Assembly (NCBI GenBank): GCA_031284925.1
Contig: JAITXE010000018.1
Span: 1-41,633 of the forward strand
DNA: 41,633 nt
Source: Methanobrevibacter sp.
GTDB taxonomy: Archaea; Methanobacteriota; Methanobacteria; Methanobacteriales; Methanobacteriaceae
Reading direction: 5' to 3'
Part shown: one piece after another, positions 31,064 through 41,544 of the stretch
How the letters are laid out: every line of letters begins with the position of its first letter
Numbering within the stretch: the stretch's first letter is position 1
Notes under the pieces: model-generated
Told to the model about the DNA's origin: nothing
Database searches by the model: none
What the model saw: the letters and a program-made list of their open reading frames with translations, nothing else
Position numbers and translations under genes: made by a program

Positions 31064-31815
31064 ACCTTAATTCGAGATGATTATCTTGTGTGTGTTTATA
31101 ATAATAAAGAAAAATTAGAGAATTTTTTAATTAAAAGTTTAAATAAACAAGATTCTAATGATTATGAACTGATTCTTGTTGATAATAGAAATTGTGAATT
31201 TAAATCTGCTGCTTCTGCCTTAAATTATGGAGCAACTAAGATAAAAACAAATTCAGATTATTGGATGTTTGTACATCAAAATATTGAAATAACAGAAGAT
31301 AATTTTTTTCAAAAAAATGAGAACCCCATGAAGAATCTTAAAAATCCTGGAATTATGGGTGTTGCTGGTCGTGAACGATATAATCGAAGGTTTATAGTAA
31401 TATTCATGATTTTACTGGGGGAAAGACACATATTAATAATCCCTTTATAGTAGATGCAGTAGATGAATGTTGTTTTTTTATTCCAAAAAATGTTTTCAAT
31501 TAAATAAAAATTGATGAATATGTTTGTGATAATTGGCATTTATACTCAGTCGATTACTCTCTTTCTAGTCAAAATCAGGGTTTAATTACATATACGATCC
31601 CTGTTAGATGTAATCATTATTCAGGCGTGAATTCTTTTGATGGATATTTTGATTCACTTAAAAAACTAATTAAGAAACACAGAAATAGATTTATTATATT
31701 TATAACTTGTGGAACATTTCTAACTTACTCTTATACTATTAATCGTGTTTTTTATAGATTTATAAATTTTGTTAATTTTGTTAATCGTTTTATTAATGAA
31801 ATTTTGTCAAAATAG
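31064..31815 (+). pseudogene. GT2-like glycosyltransferase remnant
   Basis: DDYLVCVYNNKEKLENFLIKSLNKQDSNDYELILVDNRNCEFKSAASALNYGATKIKTNSDYWMFVHQNIEI...IMGVAGRERYNRRF / FTGGKTHINNPFIVDAVDECCFFIPKNVFN* / IDEYVCDNWHLYSVDYSLSSQNQGLITYTIPVRCNHYSGVNSFDGYFDSLKKL...*; frameshift and stop. Confidence 0.75.
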
Positions 31816-32059
31816 ATTAACCCGGTTTAATGGCATAAAAATCAGATGTGTACTTTTAATTTTTAAAAAAATAAATTATTTATGAGAAAAGTAAATGAGT
31901 TATGCCTAATTAACATTTTGATTTGTTAAGATAGATAGTAATTAATTATTTAAAAAATAATTTTTATAAAATTTTCTTAATTCATTGAATAAAAGATTAT
32001 TTTTCTTTAAATTATTAGATAAGTATTATTAAATAAATATTTGGGTGATATAAATTTTT

Positions 32060-32221
32060 AAAGTTAGTGTTATAATTCCAACATACAATAGTGAAAAGTT
32101 TATTAAAACGGCTGTGGATTCAGTTATTAATCAAACAATAGGATTTGAAAATATTGAACTTATTATTATTGATGATAATTCAAATGACAGAACACAGGAT
32201 ATTTTAAAAGAATTTTCTAAA
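32060..32221. repeat. Left arm of a 162-nt inverted repeat within convergent GT2 genes
   Basis: 156/162 identical, by hand alignment, to the reverse complement of 35188-35349; includes an exact run of 53 nt. Confidence 0.92.
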
Positions 32222-33100
32222 AAATATGGTAACATTCAAATCCATTTTTTAAAGGAAAATAGTGGAACTCCATCTAAGCCACGAAATATTGGAATTGAAA
32301 ATTCATCATCAGATTATATAATGTTTCTAGATCAAGACGATGCATATGAACCAGGAATATGTGAAAAATTATATAAAACTATAACTAAATATAATACTGA
32401 TGTAGTAAATTGCAATTTTTACAATACCAATTTAGGAAAAAAGGAAAAATCTTCAATTTTAAATGCAAAATCTCAAACTATTAATTCTCCCAACCCATTA
32501 ATTTTTAAGTCTATATCTGAAAATTATATTGATTTACACCCCAGTATTCTGGTTTGGGATAAGATTTTTAATAAGAAATTTATAGTTGATAATAAAATTA
32601 AATTCCCAGATTATTGTGCTCATGAGGATACTATATTTTCATTTATAGTATTTATGAATCTAAAGCAAGGAATAATCTTTTTAAATGATTTTTATGGATA
32701 TAGTTTTAATTATAATGAGGATAGTGAAAGTCGTTTAATACCAAAGCACTATATTTTTAATTTAATAAAAGGATTAGATTATTTTAATAATTTTTTAAAA
32801 TCAAAGCACATAAATAAACATGATTATTTATTAGATTATCTGGTTTCTGTTACATTTTCTTTTATATTAAATTCTTATACCCCTGATATTAACTCAGTTA
32901 AAGAAATTTATATAAAATTTAAAGAATATTTAAAAAACTATAATTTATTTAACAGGCTTCCAGTCCCTATTTATCGTAATATTTTCGCTAATATTTTAAT
33001 AAAATTAATATCCTTTAATCCATATTTCCTATTTTTCATTTTAAAAACCTATAAAATTCCTAAAATGATTAAAAACTTAATATTGGAACTGAAATTTTAA
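32060..33100 (+). pseudogene. GT2 family glycosyltransferase lacking an intact start (frameshifted 5' end); possible silent cassette
   Basis: Open frame KVSVIIPTYNSEKFIKTAVDSVINQTIGFENIELIIIDDNSNDRTQ... is preceded by an in-frame stop. Homologous start TTG at 32041 reads TTG GGT GAT ATA AAT TTT TAA. The predicted GTG start at 32114 would delete the first GT-A beta strand. Confidence 0.8.
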
Positions 33101-33206
33101 TTACGTGCAAATAAAAATATTTTTAATATAGAATACTGTTTTTTTTTAGTTTTAATGAATCCCATAAATTTTGGAGTTATTATAATATTTTATCCAAAAA
33201 ACTTAT

Positions 33207-34292
33207 TTAAACTAATTTTTTTTTAATTATTCTTAATTTCATGTATAAAAATATAAAATAAACAATTATTTTTCCTTTTAAATCTGTGTTATACAATTTT
33301 TTAAATTTTTTAAATGAATTGAAAAGTATTATTTCTTCTTTTAAAGAAGAATTAAATTTTAAATAATATAATATAAACCAAGTAGATATATGCATATTAA
33401 AGATGATATTATTATATTTATAGTTAATTTTCTTTAGAGTATTTAAACAATGAGTAGTTGCATTTAATTCATCTGAAACTAATTTAAAATTGATATTATT
33501 GCTAACTGATTTATTTTCATCATAATTTAATCTATTTATTTGTTTATATATTATATCATTATTTAATAATAGCACATTACCAGATGAATTAATAAAATAT
33601 TCCATGAGAAAATTAAAATCTTCGCCTGTGATAAAATCTTTGAATTTTATATCTTTATCTTCAATTATCTGTCTTTTAAAAATTTTAGGCATTAATGATC
33701 CTGACATTGTAAGTATTGAAGGATTTTTAAAAATATTAGTAAATATCTCTGATGATTTACTTTTTTTTATTTTCCCAAATACAAATCTAAATAAAAATGC
33801 TTTCCAAATGAAATTTTTAAGTTTTGATGATTCTGTTGTTTTAATTTCATTCTCAAAATTTAGATTATCCTCAAAAGGAGAATAAGATTTTCGCACATAT
33901 CCTATATCAGGCAAATCAACTACAATCCTACCAATAACAAGATCAACCTTTTCAGATTGGATTTTATTATATAATTTTTCAAAAGCTTCTGGTTTATATT
34001 CATCATCACTATCTAAAAACATTATATATTCTGCAGCTACATGTTTTAAACCTATGTTTCTTGGCTTCCAAGCACCTCCACCCCCATTAGCATTATTAAT
34101 GGCTAAAAAATTAGAACATTTACTTGCATATTCTTCCATTATTATTTTACTCTTATCTGTTGATCCATCATTAACCATGATAACTTGAATATCATTTAAG
34201 TTCATGGTTTGATTAATTACAGAATTTAAAGTGTTTTTTAGTGTTTCCTCTGAATTATAAATTGGGATAATAAGGCTTATTTTATAAGGCAT
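33207..34292 (-). CDS. GT2 family glycosyltransferase
   Basis: ISLIIPIYNSEETLKNTLNSVINQTMNLNDIQVIMVNDGSTDKS...PRNIGLKHVAAEYIMFLDSDDEYKPEA. Confidence 0.93.
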   Translation of the reverse strand: MPYKISLIIPIYNSEETLKNTLNSVINQTMNLNDIQVIMVNDGSTDKSKIIMEEYASKCSNFLAINNANGGGGAWKPRNIGLKHVAAEYIMFLDSDDEYKPEAFEKLYNKIQSEKVDLVIGRIVVDLPDIGYVRKSYSPFEDNLNFENEIKTTESSKLKNFIWKAFLFRFVFGKIKKSKSSEIFTNIFKNPSILTMSGSLMPKIFKRQIIEDKDIKFKDFITGEDFNFLMEYFINSSGNVLLLNNDIIYKQINRLNYDENKSVSNNINFKLVSDELNATTHCLNTLKKINYKYNNIIFNMHISTWFILYYLKFNSSLKEEIILFNSFKKFKKLYNTDLKGKIIVYFIFLYMKLRIIKKKLV

Positions 34293-34326
34293 TGTAAAGA
34301 CTCCAAATATTTAAAACTTTGATAAA

Positions 34327-35376
34327 TTAAAAACTTCTCCTATAGGAAAGAATTTTTAATATTAAACTTGTGATTGGTATTTTATGTATGTAAATAGGAA
34401 TATTTATATTTATAGAAAAAATCTTCATTGTTATATTAATAAGTACATTAATTGGTAATGAAACTGTATTTAATCTTACAAATATACTATATTTATTAAG
34501 AAAAGGTTTTAACTGTTTTAAAAGATTTATTTGAGTTTTTTTATCTAAATTAGTAAATAAAAATAATCTAAACCATCCTGCAAGGATTTCACACTGAATA
34601 GTTTCAAATCCTGGTTTATCTTCTAAAAATAAAAAAATTTTCATCAATCCGTGAAATTGTTTAATAAGGTTCTTCTTTAAATAAATTGTGGAAGTTGAAC
34701 TATCATTAATGTTATAAACATAACCATAAAAATCATTTAACAAAACAATATTTTTTGAGTAGAAATATGATTTTACTGAAAAATATACATCTTCATACAA
34801 TGCTCTTTCTGGAAATTTAACATTTTTATTAATTATCATACTTCTTCTAAAAATCTTATTCCAAATAAGTGTTGTAAAACCATATCTCATTAAGCCAGGA
34901 AATTCTTGAATTGAATTAATAATTATTTTATTAGCATAATCATCTAAAAAGGAAATTCCTTTTTTAGTTTCAAAATTATGGTAAATTAAAGGTCTGCAGA
35001 TTACAAGATCAGCATCATGTAAAATTGCCTCAGAATACATTTTTTCACACGTTTCAGGATAATAAGCATCATCTTGATCTAAAAACATTATATGATCCGA
35101 TGTAGAATTCATAATCCCTATATTCCGTGGTTTACTTGGAGAACCAGTGTTTTCTTTTAAAAAAGTGGTGCGGATGTTTTCATGCTCTTTAGAAAATTCT
35201 TTTAAAATATCCTGTGTTCTGTCATTTGAATTATCATCAACAATAATAAGTTCAATATTATCAAATCCTAATGTTTGATTAATAACTGAATCCACAGCTC
35301 TTTTAATAAACTTTTCACTATTATATGTTGGAATTATAACACTAACTTTATAATCTTTAGTTTGTATATCGCCCAA
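34327..35376 (-). CDS. GT2 family glycosyltransferase (intact partner of the inverted pair)
   Basis: TTG start with upstream ggaggtaaataaa; MGDIQTKDYKVSVIIPTYNSEKFIKRAVDSVINQTLGFDNIELIIVDDNSNDRTQ...MFLDQDDAYYPE. Confidence 0.94.
   Translation of the reverse strand: MGDIQTKDYKVSVIIPTYNSEKFIKRAVDSVINQTLGFDNIELIIVDDNSNDRTQDILKEFSKEHENIRTTFLKENTGSPSKPRNIGIMNSTSDHIMFLDQDDAYYPETCEKMYSEAILHDADLVICRPLIYHNFETKKGISFLDDYANKIIINSIQEFPGLMRYGFTTLIWNKIFRRSMIINKNVKFPERALYEDVYFSVKSYFYSKNIVLLNDFYGYVYNINDSSTSTIYLKKNLIKQFHGLMKIFLFLEDKPGFETIQCEILAGWFRLFLFTNLDKKTQINLLKQLKPFLNKYSIFVRLNTVSLPINVLINITMKIFSININIPIYIHKIPITSLILKILSYRRSF
35188..35349. repeat. Right arm of the 162-nt inverted repeat
   Basis: See 32060-32221. 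Confidence 0.92.
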
Positions 35377-35730
35377 TTTATTTACCTCCTTTTCTCTAAA
35401 TTAATGATCAATTCCGCGTTTTTCAATTGTTATTTAAATAATTCCTGAGAAAAGTTAGAAAAAACTCAAAATAATTTTAAATTATCTAAATCAGACATAT
35501 TATTTAAAATATAAAAAATATACAAAGAAAATATGAATTTCATAACAATAGAAGTTTAATGAATGAAAAGTCACTCTTGTAATCTAAATGATCCAAAAAT
35601 GAGATCTTTTCTCTTTTTATTATTTATTTTTTTAAAAATTATCATATCATCATGAATATTTATTGAGTATATAGATGAAGTATACTTATTAACTTTAAAA
35701 GTTTTAGTTTCGCAATATCTTGCATGAATA

Positions 35731-36793
35731 CTATCTATTATAATATCCTAAAAATTCCAGTAAATCTTTGTTGTTATCAAATTTGTCCAAATCTCTAATT
35801 ATATATATTGAATTATCTTTAAGATTATTAAATAACTTATCTATCCTATTAATAACATCTTGAGTGCCTGAGTTACCACTATCTATAACTATATCTACAT
35901 CATCCAAATGATTAAATTCATCTTCATAATACTCTACCTTTTTAAAATGTTTCTCATAATCAATATTTTTATCAAATGTTAATAAAATAGAATTATTTAT
36001 TTGTTTATAAGTTCCTATAGCATCAAAATTTAAGTTAATTTCTTTATTTACATCATCCACATTTTTTTCAAAGACAACTACACTATCTAAGATGTGAATT
36101 GATTTAATCATATCTTTATACTTGTCTATTTGAATCTCATTTACCATGCTATGTTGTTTGAAATTTGTCTTTTTTCCCTTAAAAAAGTTAGTAATCAAAG
36201 CTTTTGTAAACTCAATAAATGTTCCTTCTCGTTTAAAACCACCACCATACCCCTCATAGTAAGATGTATGTAAATCTTCTATTAAAAAAGTTCCATTATT
36301 TTTTAAATAAGAAAAAGTTTCTTCAAAAGTGTTTATTTGTTGATTCATTTCATGACCACCATCTTCAATGATTAAATCAACACACCCAATAGAACCCATC
36401 ATTTCTTTTAAGAAAATCCTATTTTCCTGATTTCCAATAAAAACTTTAATATTTCCATTTTCAACTTGTTTACATAGTGGATTGATATCAGCACCAAATA
36501 TTTTAGAGTTTTCATCAAAAACTGTTTGCCACATCTTTAATGATCCACCATGGAAAATTCCGAATTCAATCATTGTAATTGGTTTATTATAAAAATTTTT
36601 TAAGATAATGACCATAAATTTCAAAATAATGATCCCCTTTCTGTAGCACATTATCTTTAAATTTCATATTAATTGCATACTTAATGAATGGATTTAATGA
36701 ATTTTTATTTTTTAGCTTAAAAATTACTGTTGCTGAAAATATTTCACATAACAGTAGAGCTTTAGTAAATGATTTATAGATTTTGTTCAACAT
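35731..36793 (-). pseudogene. CmcI/cephalosporin hydroxylase-like class I methyltransferase split by a homopolymer frameshift
   Basis: ORF 36587..36793 (MLNKIYKSFTK...GDHYFEIYGHYLKKFL*) continues in another frame as 35731..36651 (LKNFYNKPITMIEFGIFHGGSLKMWQTVF...FGADINPLCKQ...IEDGGHEMNQQINTFEETFSYLKNNGTFLIEDLHTSYY). Junction is A6T5 on the minus strand. Confidence 0.7.
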
Positions 36794-36854
36794 AATATCA
36801 ACCTCATCATAGTTATTCTAATTAATAAATTTTATTGGGGAGTGTATTATTTAA

Positions 36855-38774
36855 TTATTGAATTCTCGTACATTCTAAATTAAGAGGTGTCTTAGTTTCT
36901 ATTTTAAGACTTTTATGTATACTTGATGCTAGATCCACAGTTTTATGTGGGTCTCCATGACAGGTTATGATTTTTTCTGGTTTTGTGCTTAATCTTTTAA
37001 CATAATCCATGAGTTGTCGTCTGTTAGAATGACCACTGAAGCCTTCAATTGTTTGGATGTTCATTTTAACATGAAAAACCTTAGTTTTCCCATCTTTCAT
37101 CAGCGGAATCTCCGTCCATCCTTTTTGGATTCTTCTGCCTAATGAACCTTCTGATTGATATCCAACGAATATTAATGTATTTTTTTCATCATCACATAAT
37201 GCTTTAAAGTACTCAACTGAATTTCCACCAGTTAACATTCCTGAGGTAGATAAAATAATAGATGGTTCTCCTTCAATGATATCTTTCCTTTTATTGGGGT
37301 TAGTAACCTTATGAAATGCATCTGAGATAAATGGGTTTCTACCAGCATGAAATATTTGATCTCTTAAATCCTTACTTAAATATTCTGGTCTTGCAGTATG
37401 GATTGCGGTTGCCTCCCAAATCATCCCATCAATATGGATTGGAACTTCATCAATCATACCATGACGCATATACTCTTCTAAAACCACCATTAATTCTTGT
37501 GCTCTTCCTACTGCAAAAACAGGTATCAAAACCTTACCTTTTTGTTTTAAGGTTTGATATATTGTTTTCATGAGTTTTTTCTCTGAGGTATTTCTTGATG
37601 GTTGAACATCATCATGCCCCCCATAAGTACTTTCCATGACCAAGGTTTCTAATCTTGGAAACTTAGATGTTGCTGGGTCAAGTAATCGACTTCTTTCAAA
37701 CTTAAAATCTCCAGTATATACCATATTATGTTGACCATCACCAATATGCAGATGAGCTATTGATGAACCAAGAATATGTCCTGCATTATGAAGAGTTAAC
37801 TTAATATCTTGAGCTATATTTGTAACTTCCCCATAATCAAGAGTTATAGTTCGTTCTACAGTTTTTTGAACATTTTTTGTATCAAAAGGAAGTGGATTAT
37901 CTTCTCTATGAGCTATATCTATATGATCTAATTGCAGTAAAGTCATTAAATCCCTTGTTGGTGTTGTACAAAAAACAGGTCCATCGTATCCATAATGGTA
38001 TAAGTAAGGTAAAAAACCACAATGATCTAAGTGAGCATGTGAAATTACAACAGCATCTAATTCCTCGAGTGAGAATTCCGGCACATTTAAATAGGGGAAT
38101 GAAGATTTTGGATCATTTCCTGCAACATTAACCCCACAATCAATCATGACTCTACTATTAGGGGTTTGTAATAACATGCATGATCTTCCAACCTCTCTAA
38201 ATCCCCCCATAGAAGTTAATCTAGCCCAATCATTTTCATGATTAACTTCCTGATGAATTCTTTTACCAAAAGATAGAAGGAATTGTTTTCTATCTTCACT
38301 ACTTTGTTTTAGGATATGTCTTATTTTTTCAATTATTTTTGAAGGTATTGGTGGTGTTCTAAGAATTTTCGGAGCCCATCCAGTATTTTTAACTATTTCT
38401 CGTGATGTGACCCCATATTTTCCAATGACAATACCTGGTTTTTTTGATTCAATACGAACTTCAGATGTCACATCATTAAATCCAATATTAGTAATCTCAG
38501 CCTCTTTAGGAACAATTTCATGAATTTTTTCAATTGTTTTTTCTTGATCTAAAAGAACCGTTTTATCTGAACGCACTATTATGCGCTTTCTCAAGTCTTT
38601 AGCCAAATTCCTAATTAAATCTCCATTTTCAGTTATTATTTCAGGGTTTTTTGTATATATTACAACTTCTGATCCTTCAAATTCTATATTGGCTAATTGA
38701 ACTCGTTTAGGCAATTTTTTAACAATAGCACTTTTAATCTTTTCTAAACTCTCTGAACTCATGTAATCACTCAA
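36855..38774 (-). CDS. fttA: aCPSF1 / FttA: KH-domain beta-CASP ribonuclease, archaeal transcription termination factor
   Basis: N-terminal KH region ([18 protein letters not shown]), metallo-beta-lactamase HAHLDHCG, beta-CASP motifs ([23 protein letters not shown]). Confidence 0.96.
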   Translation of the reverse strand: MSDYMSSESLEKIKSAIVKKLPKRVQLANIEFEGSEVVIYTKNPEIITENGDLIRNLAKDLRKRIIVRSDKTVLLDQEKTIEKIHEIVPKEAEITNIGFNDVTSEVRIESKKPGIVIGKYGVTSREIVKNTGWAPKILRTPPIPSKIIEKIRHILKQSSEDRKQFLLSFGKRIHQEVNHENDWARLTSMGGFREVGRSCMLLQTPNSRVMIDCGVNVAGNDPKSSFPYLNVPEFSLEELDAVVISHAHLDHCGFLPYLYHYGYDGPVFCTTPTRDLMTLLQLDHIDIAHREDNPLPFDTKNVQKTVERTITLDYGEVTNIAQDIKLTLHNAGHILGSSIAHLHIGDGQHNMVYTGDFKFERSRLLDPATSKFPRLETLVMESTYGGHDDVQPSRNTSEKKLMKTIYQTLKQKGKVLIPVFAVGRAQELMVVLEEYMRHGMIDEVPIHIDGMIWEATAIHTARPEYLSKDLRDQIFHAGRNPFISDAFHKVTNPNKRKDIIEGEPSIILSTSGMLTGGNSVEYFKALCDDEKNTLIFVGYQSEGSLGRRIQKGWTEIPLMKDGKTKVFHVKMNIQTIEGFSGHSNRRQLMDYVKRLSTKPEKIITCHGDPHKTVDLASSIHKSLKIETKTPLNLECTRIQ

Positions 38775-38933
38775 AAATAAGATGCAAAGTTATAATGAAT
38801 AAAAAATAATGTGTTAAGAATAATATTAAATAAGGATAATATATTAAGAATAAATAAATTAGTATTAGAAATAAAACAAAACTAATTGTTTTAATAAAAT
38901 ATAAAATAAAAATAAATTTTGTTGGATTATAAA

Positions 38934-39590
38934 TTAATTCAATTTTTCCAACTTATTTTGAACTTCATCTTTTGATAGCATTTTAAACCCATCTTTAGTA
39001 ACTGTTGCTACTAAAATACCATTTCCAGAGTATGTGTCTCTTTCAATAGCTGAACTAATAGCTCTTATTGCAACATCTATTCCTTCATCTACACTGACAT
39101 CTTCTTTTAACCTATCTTCTAAGACACCATATGCAAATAAAGATCCTGAACCAGTAGAAATAAATGAATCCTTAATCATGCCTCCAGCAGGATCTAAAGA
39201 ATAAATTGAAGCTCCGTTTTCATCTACTCCACCAAGTAAAGTTTGCACATATAATGGAGAAGAATGTAAAATATTAGCTGATACTGCAGATGCAGATTCC
39301 ACACTAATATTCTCACCATTTCTCATTTTATACAATGAAACTTCAGCAGAGATAACCTTCATTAAACTTTGAGCATCAGCAACAGACCCAGCTATTGTAG
39401 CAGCCAAATGATCATCAATCTTAAATATTTTCTCAGCAACTTTATGTGCTACTAAGTTTCCCATACTTGCTCTTCTTTCACTTGCAAATACAACACCATC
39501 TACACAGGTGATTCCTACAGTCGTAGTTCCTTCTAATGTTTTGCCTTTCATAATATACCTCATTGCATGAATTAATTTTATAATAATCAA
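38934..39590 (-). CDS. psmB: Archaeal proteasome subunit beta
   Basis: Propeptide then TTTVGITCVDGVVFASERRASMGNLVAHKVAEKIFKIDDHLAATIAGSVADAQ; a downstream ATG near MKGKTLEG may be the real start. Confidence 0.95.
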   Translation of the reverse strand: MIIIKLIHAMRYIMKGKTLEGTTTVGITCVDGVVFASERRASMGNLVAHKVAEKIFKIDDHLAATIAGSVADAQSLMKVISAEVSLYKMRNGENISVESASAVSANILHSSPLYVQTLLGGVDENGASIYSLDPAGGMIKDSFISTGSGSLFAYGVLEDRLKEDVSVDEGIDVAIRAISSAIERDTYSGNGILVATVTKDGFKMLSKDEVQNKLEKLN

Positions 39591-39710
39591 ACTATCGGAT
39601 GAATATTTTATTAAAATAAATAATTATTAAAAATATATAATAAATTCTAAAACAATATATATTTATTTAAAAAAAAGTTAATTAAAAATAGTAATAAAAA
39701 TTATTCCTGA

Positions 39711-39742
39711 AATTATATATAAACAAAATTATATATAAACAT
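39711..39742. repeat. Direct repeat pair (aaattatatataaac x2) containing TATA-box-like sequences
   Basis: gaaattatatataaacaaaattatatataaacat; on the minus strand two TTTATATATAAT boxes upstream of psmB. Confidence 0.6.
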
Positions 39743-39884
39743 ATCCCCTATTAAAATTATTATTTTTTTAAAAAAATCATCTTAACCAGTTATAACATAA
39801 TTAATCTCATCATGAAATAAGTAATTAATACTGATTTTAAATATAAAGAATTATTAATTGTAATATTTTAAAAACTAAATTATT

Positions 39885-40615
39885 CTAATATTGATTCTTT
39901 AAATTCGCAGCTTATATCTTTATTACTGAAAGCTAAAGCTAAAAATGTTGGGTTTCTACTTTTATATTTATTATAATATTTTTTATCCTTAATTTGATTA
40001 AAAGCTTGATTTAATAATGATTCTAATGGAATTTCTTCTGAGTATTTAACTTCAACAATTATTACTTAGTCTTTGAATTTAAATACTGCATCAATTCGTC
40101 CTGCTAAAATTGAAACTTCCCCTTGACTTTCTATACCAAATAAATATAGTATTATATTAAAATTTACCAAGATTCATCACTTACAGCTTCTTCTGGATTC
40201 AGAATTAGTGGGTTTTTTGATATGATTCTTGATACATCAAAAATTTCAACAGGTTCATTGAAAGCTTTATCAAAATTATTAGGGGTAAAATTACGCCTTT
40301 ATATACAATACATTTTTTATCAGGTAAAACATCTCTTTCTAATGATAAACTTGACTAATAGTTTCAGGGTCATGATCTATAACAGAACTATTAGGGTCAT
40401 TTATTAAATCATAAGACGTTTTTGGTCTAAATACATTGAAAATCTCTTTAAATAATAAAGTTGGAATATTATTGTTTTTAACTGCTCTTCTAACACTAAA
40501 TTGACTAATATCCACTGGTTTACCATTAAAAGGATAGAAATATTCTCATTACAAGTAGTTTACAAGTGAAAAATTTCCAGGAGGTAAAACTTTTTTACAC
40601 TACCCTAAATTTACA
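39885..40615 (-). pseudogene. Degraded ATPase/PD-(D/E)XK (DUF1703-type) gene
   Basis: Minus-strand fragments NGKPVDISQFSVRRAVKNNNIPTLLFKEIFNVFRPKTSYDLINDPNSSVIDHDPETISQ... and ILYLFGIESQGEVSILAGRIDAVFKFKD*VIIVEVKYSEEIPLESLLNQAFNQIKDKKYYNKYKSRNPTFLALAFSNKDISCEFKESILE*. Confidence 0.65.
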
Positions 40616-40629
40616 GTGTCCTTTTAAAT

Positions 40630-41544
40630 CTAAAATATATCCAACCAGTTGTTTTTATCTTCAGTTTTTCCTTTAATAATGTTGAAAAATTCATTTTGTA
40701 TTGATTTAGTAACAGAACCTACTTTTCCATTCCCCACAGTAATTCTATCAACTGTTCTTATAGGAGTTATCTCAGCTGCTGTTCCTGTATAAAATAATTC
40801 ATCGGAAATATAAAGCATTTCTCTTGGGATTTTTTCCTCTGATACTTCATAACCTAAATCTTTAGCTATTTTAATCACTGAATCTCTTGTTATTCCCTTT
40901 AATATAGATGATGAAATAGATGGAGCATATAATTTATTATCATGAACAAAAAATATATTTTCTCCACTTCCCTCTCCAACAAAACCATTATGATCTAACA
41001 TAATACATTCATCAAAACTATTTTGTTTTGCTTCTAATTTAGCAAGCTGTGCATTCATATAATTTGCTCCTGATTTAGCCAAACTTGGAAGAGTGTTTGG
41101 AGCTAGACGTACCCATGATGAAACACCAACATCCACACCTTTTTCAACAGCATCACCACCAAGATAGGCCCCCCAACTCCAAACAGCAATAGCTATAGAA
41201 GTAGATGAGTTTGTAGGATCAACACCAAAAGTACCATATCCCCTATAAACAATAGGTCTTATATAAGACTCTTTAAGATTATTAATACGTATTGTATCCT
41301 TAATAACTTTAGCTATTTCCTTTTGTGAGTAATCAATATTCATATGATAGATTTTCATTGATTCAAACAATCTTTTAACATGCTTTTTTAATCTAAAAAC
41401 TCCTACTTTTCCATTAATTTCATAGGATCTTATTCCTTCAAAAACACTTGAACCATAATGTATAACATGAGAAAGAATATGTATATTAGCATCTTTCCAA
41501 TCAATGAATTTTCCATCCATCCAAATTTTTCCATTTTCATCCAT
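40630..41544 (-). CDS. ilvE: Branched-chain-amino-acid aminotransferase
   Basis: GKFIDWKDANIHILSHVIHYGSSVFEGIRSY; SGANYMNAQLAKLEAK; GFVGEGSGENIFFV; TGTAAEITPI. Confidence 0.96.
   Translation of the reverse strand: MDENGKIWMDGKFIDWKDANIHILSHVIHYGSSVFEGIRSYEINGKVGVFRLKKHVKRLFESMKIYHMNIDYSQKEIAKVIKDTIRINNLKESYIRPIVYRGYGTFGVDPTNSSTSIAIAVWSWGAYLGGDAVEKGVDVGVSSWVRLAPNTLPSLAKSGANYMNAQLAKLEAKQNSFDECIMLDHNGFVGEGSGENIFFVHDNKLYAPSISSSILKGITRDSVIKIAKDLGYEVSEEKIPREMLYISDELFYTGTAAEITPIRTVDRITVGNGKVGSVTKSIQNEFFNIIKGKTEDKNNWLDIF

Noticed and set aside
33604-33885. 93-aa + strand ORF opposite a GT2 gene, plus 29990..30337 opposite FkbM, 37331..37573 and 37877..38131 opposite fttA, and 23292..23531 opposite aroA
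   Set aside because: All lie antisense to well-supported genes with conserved motifs.
40222-40407. 61-aa + strand ORF near the degraded DUF1703-like gene
   Set aside because: The coherent protein similarity is on the minus strand; the plus ORF is fortuitous.
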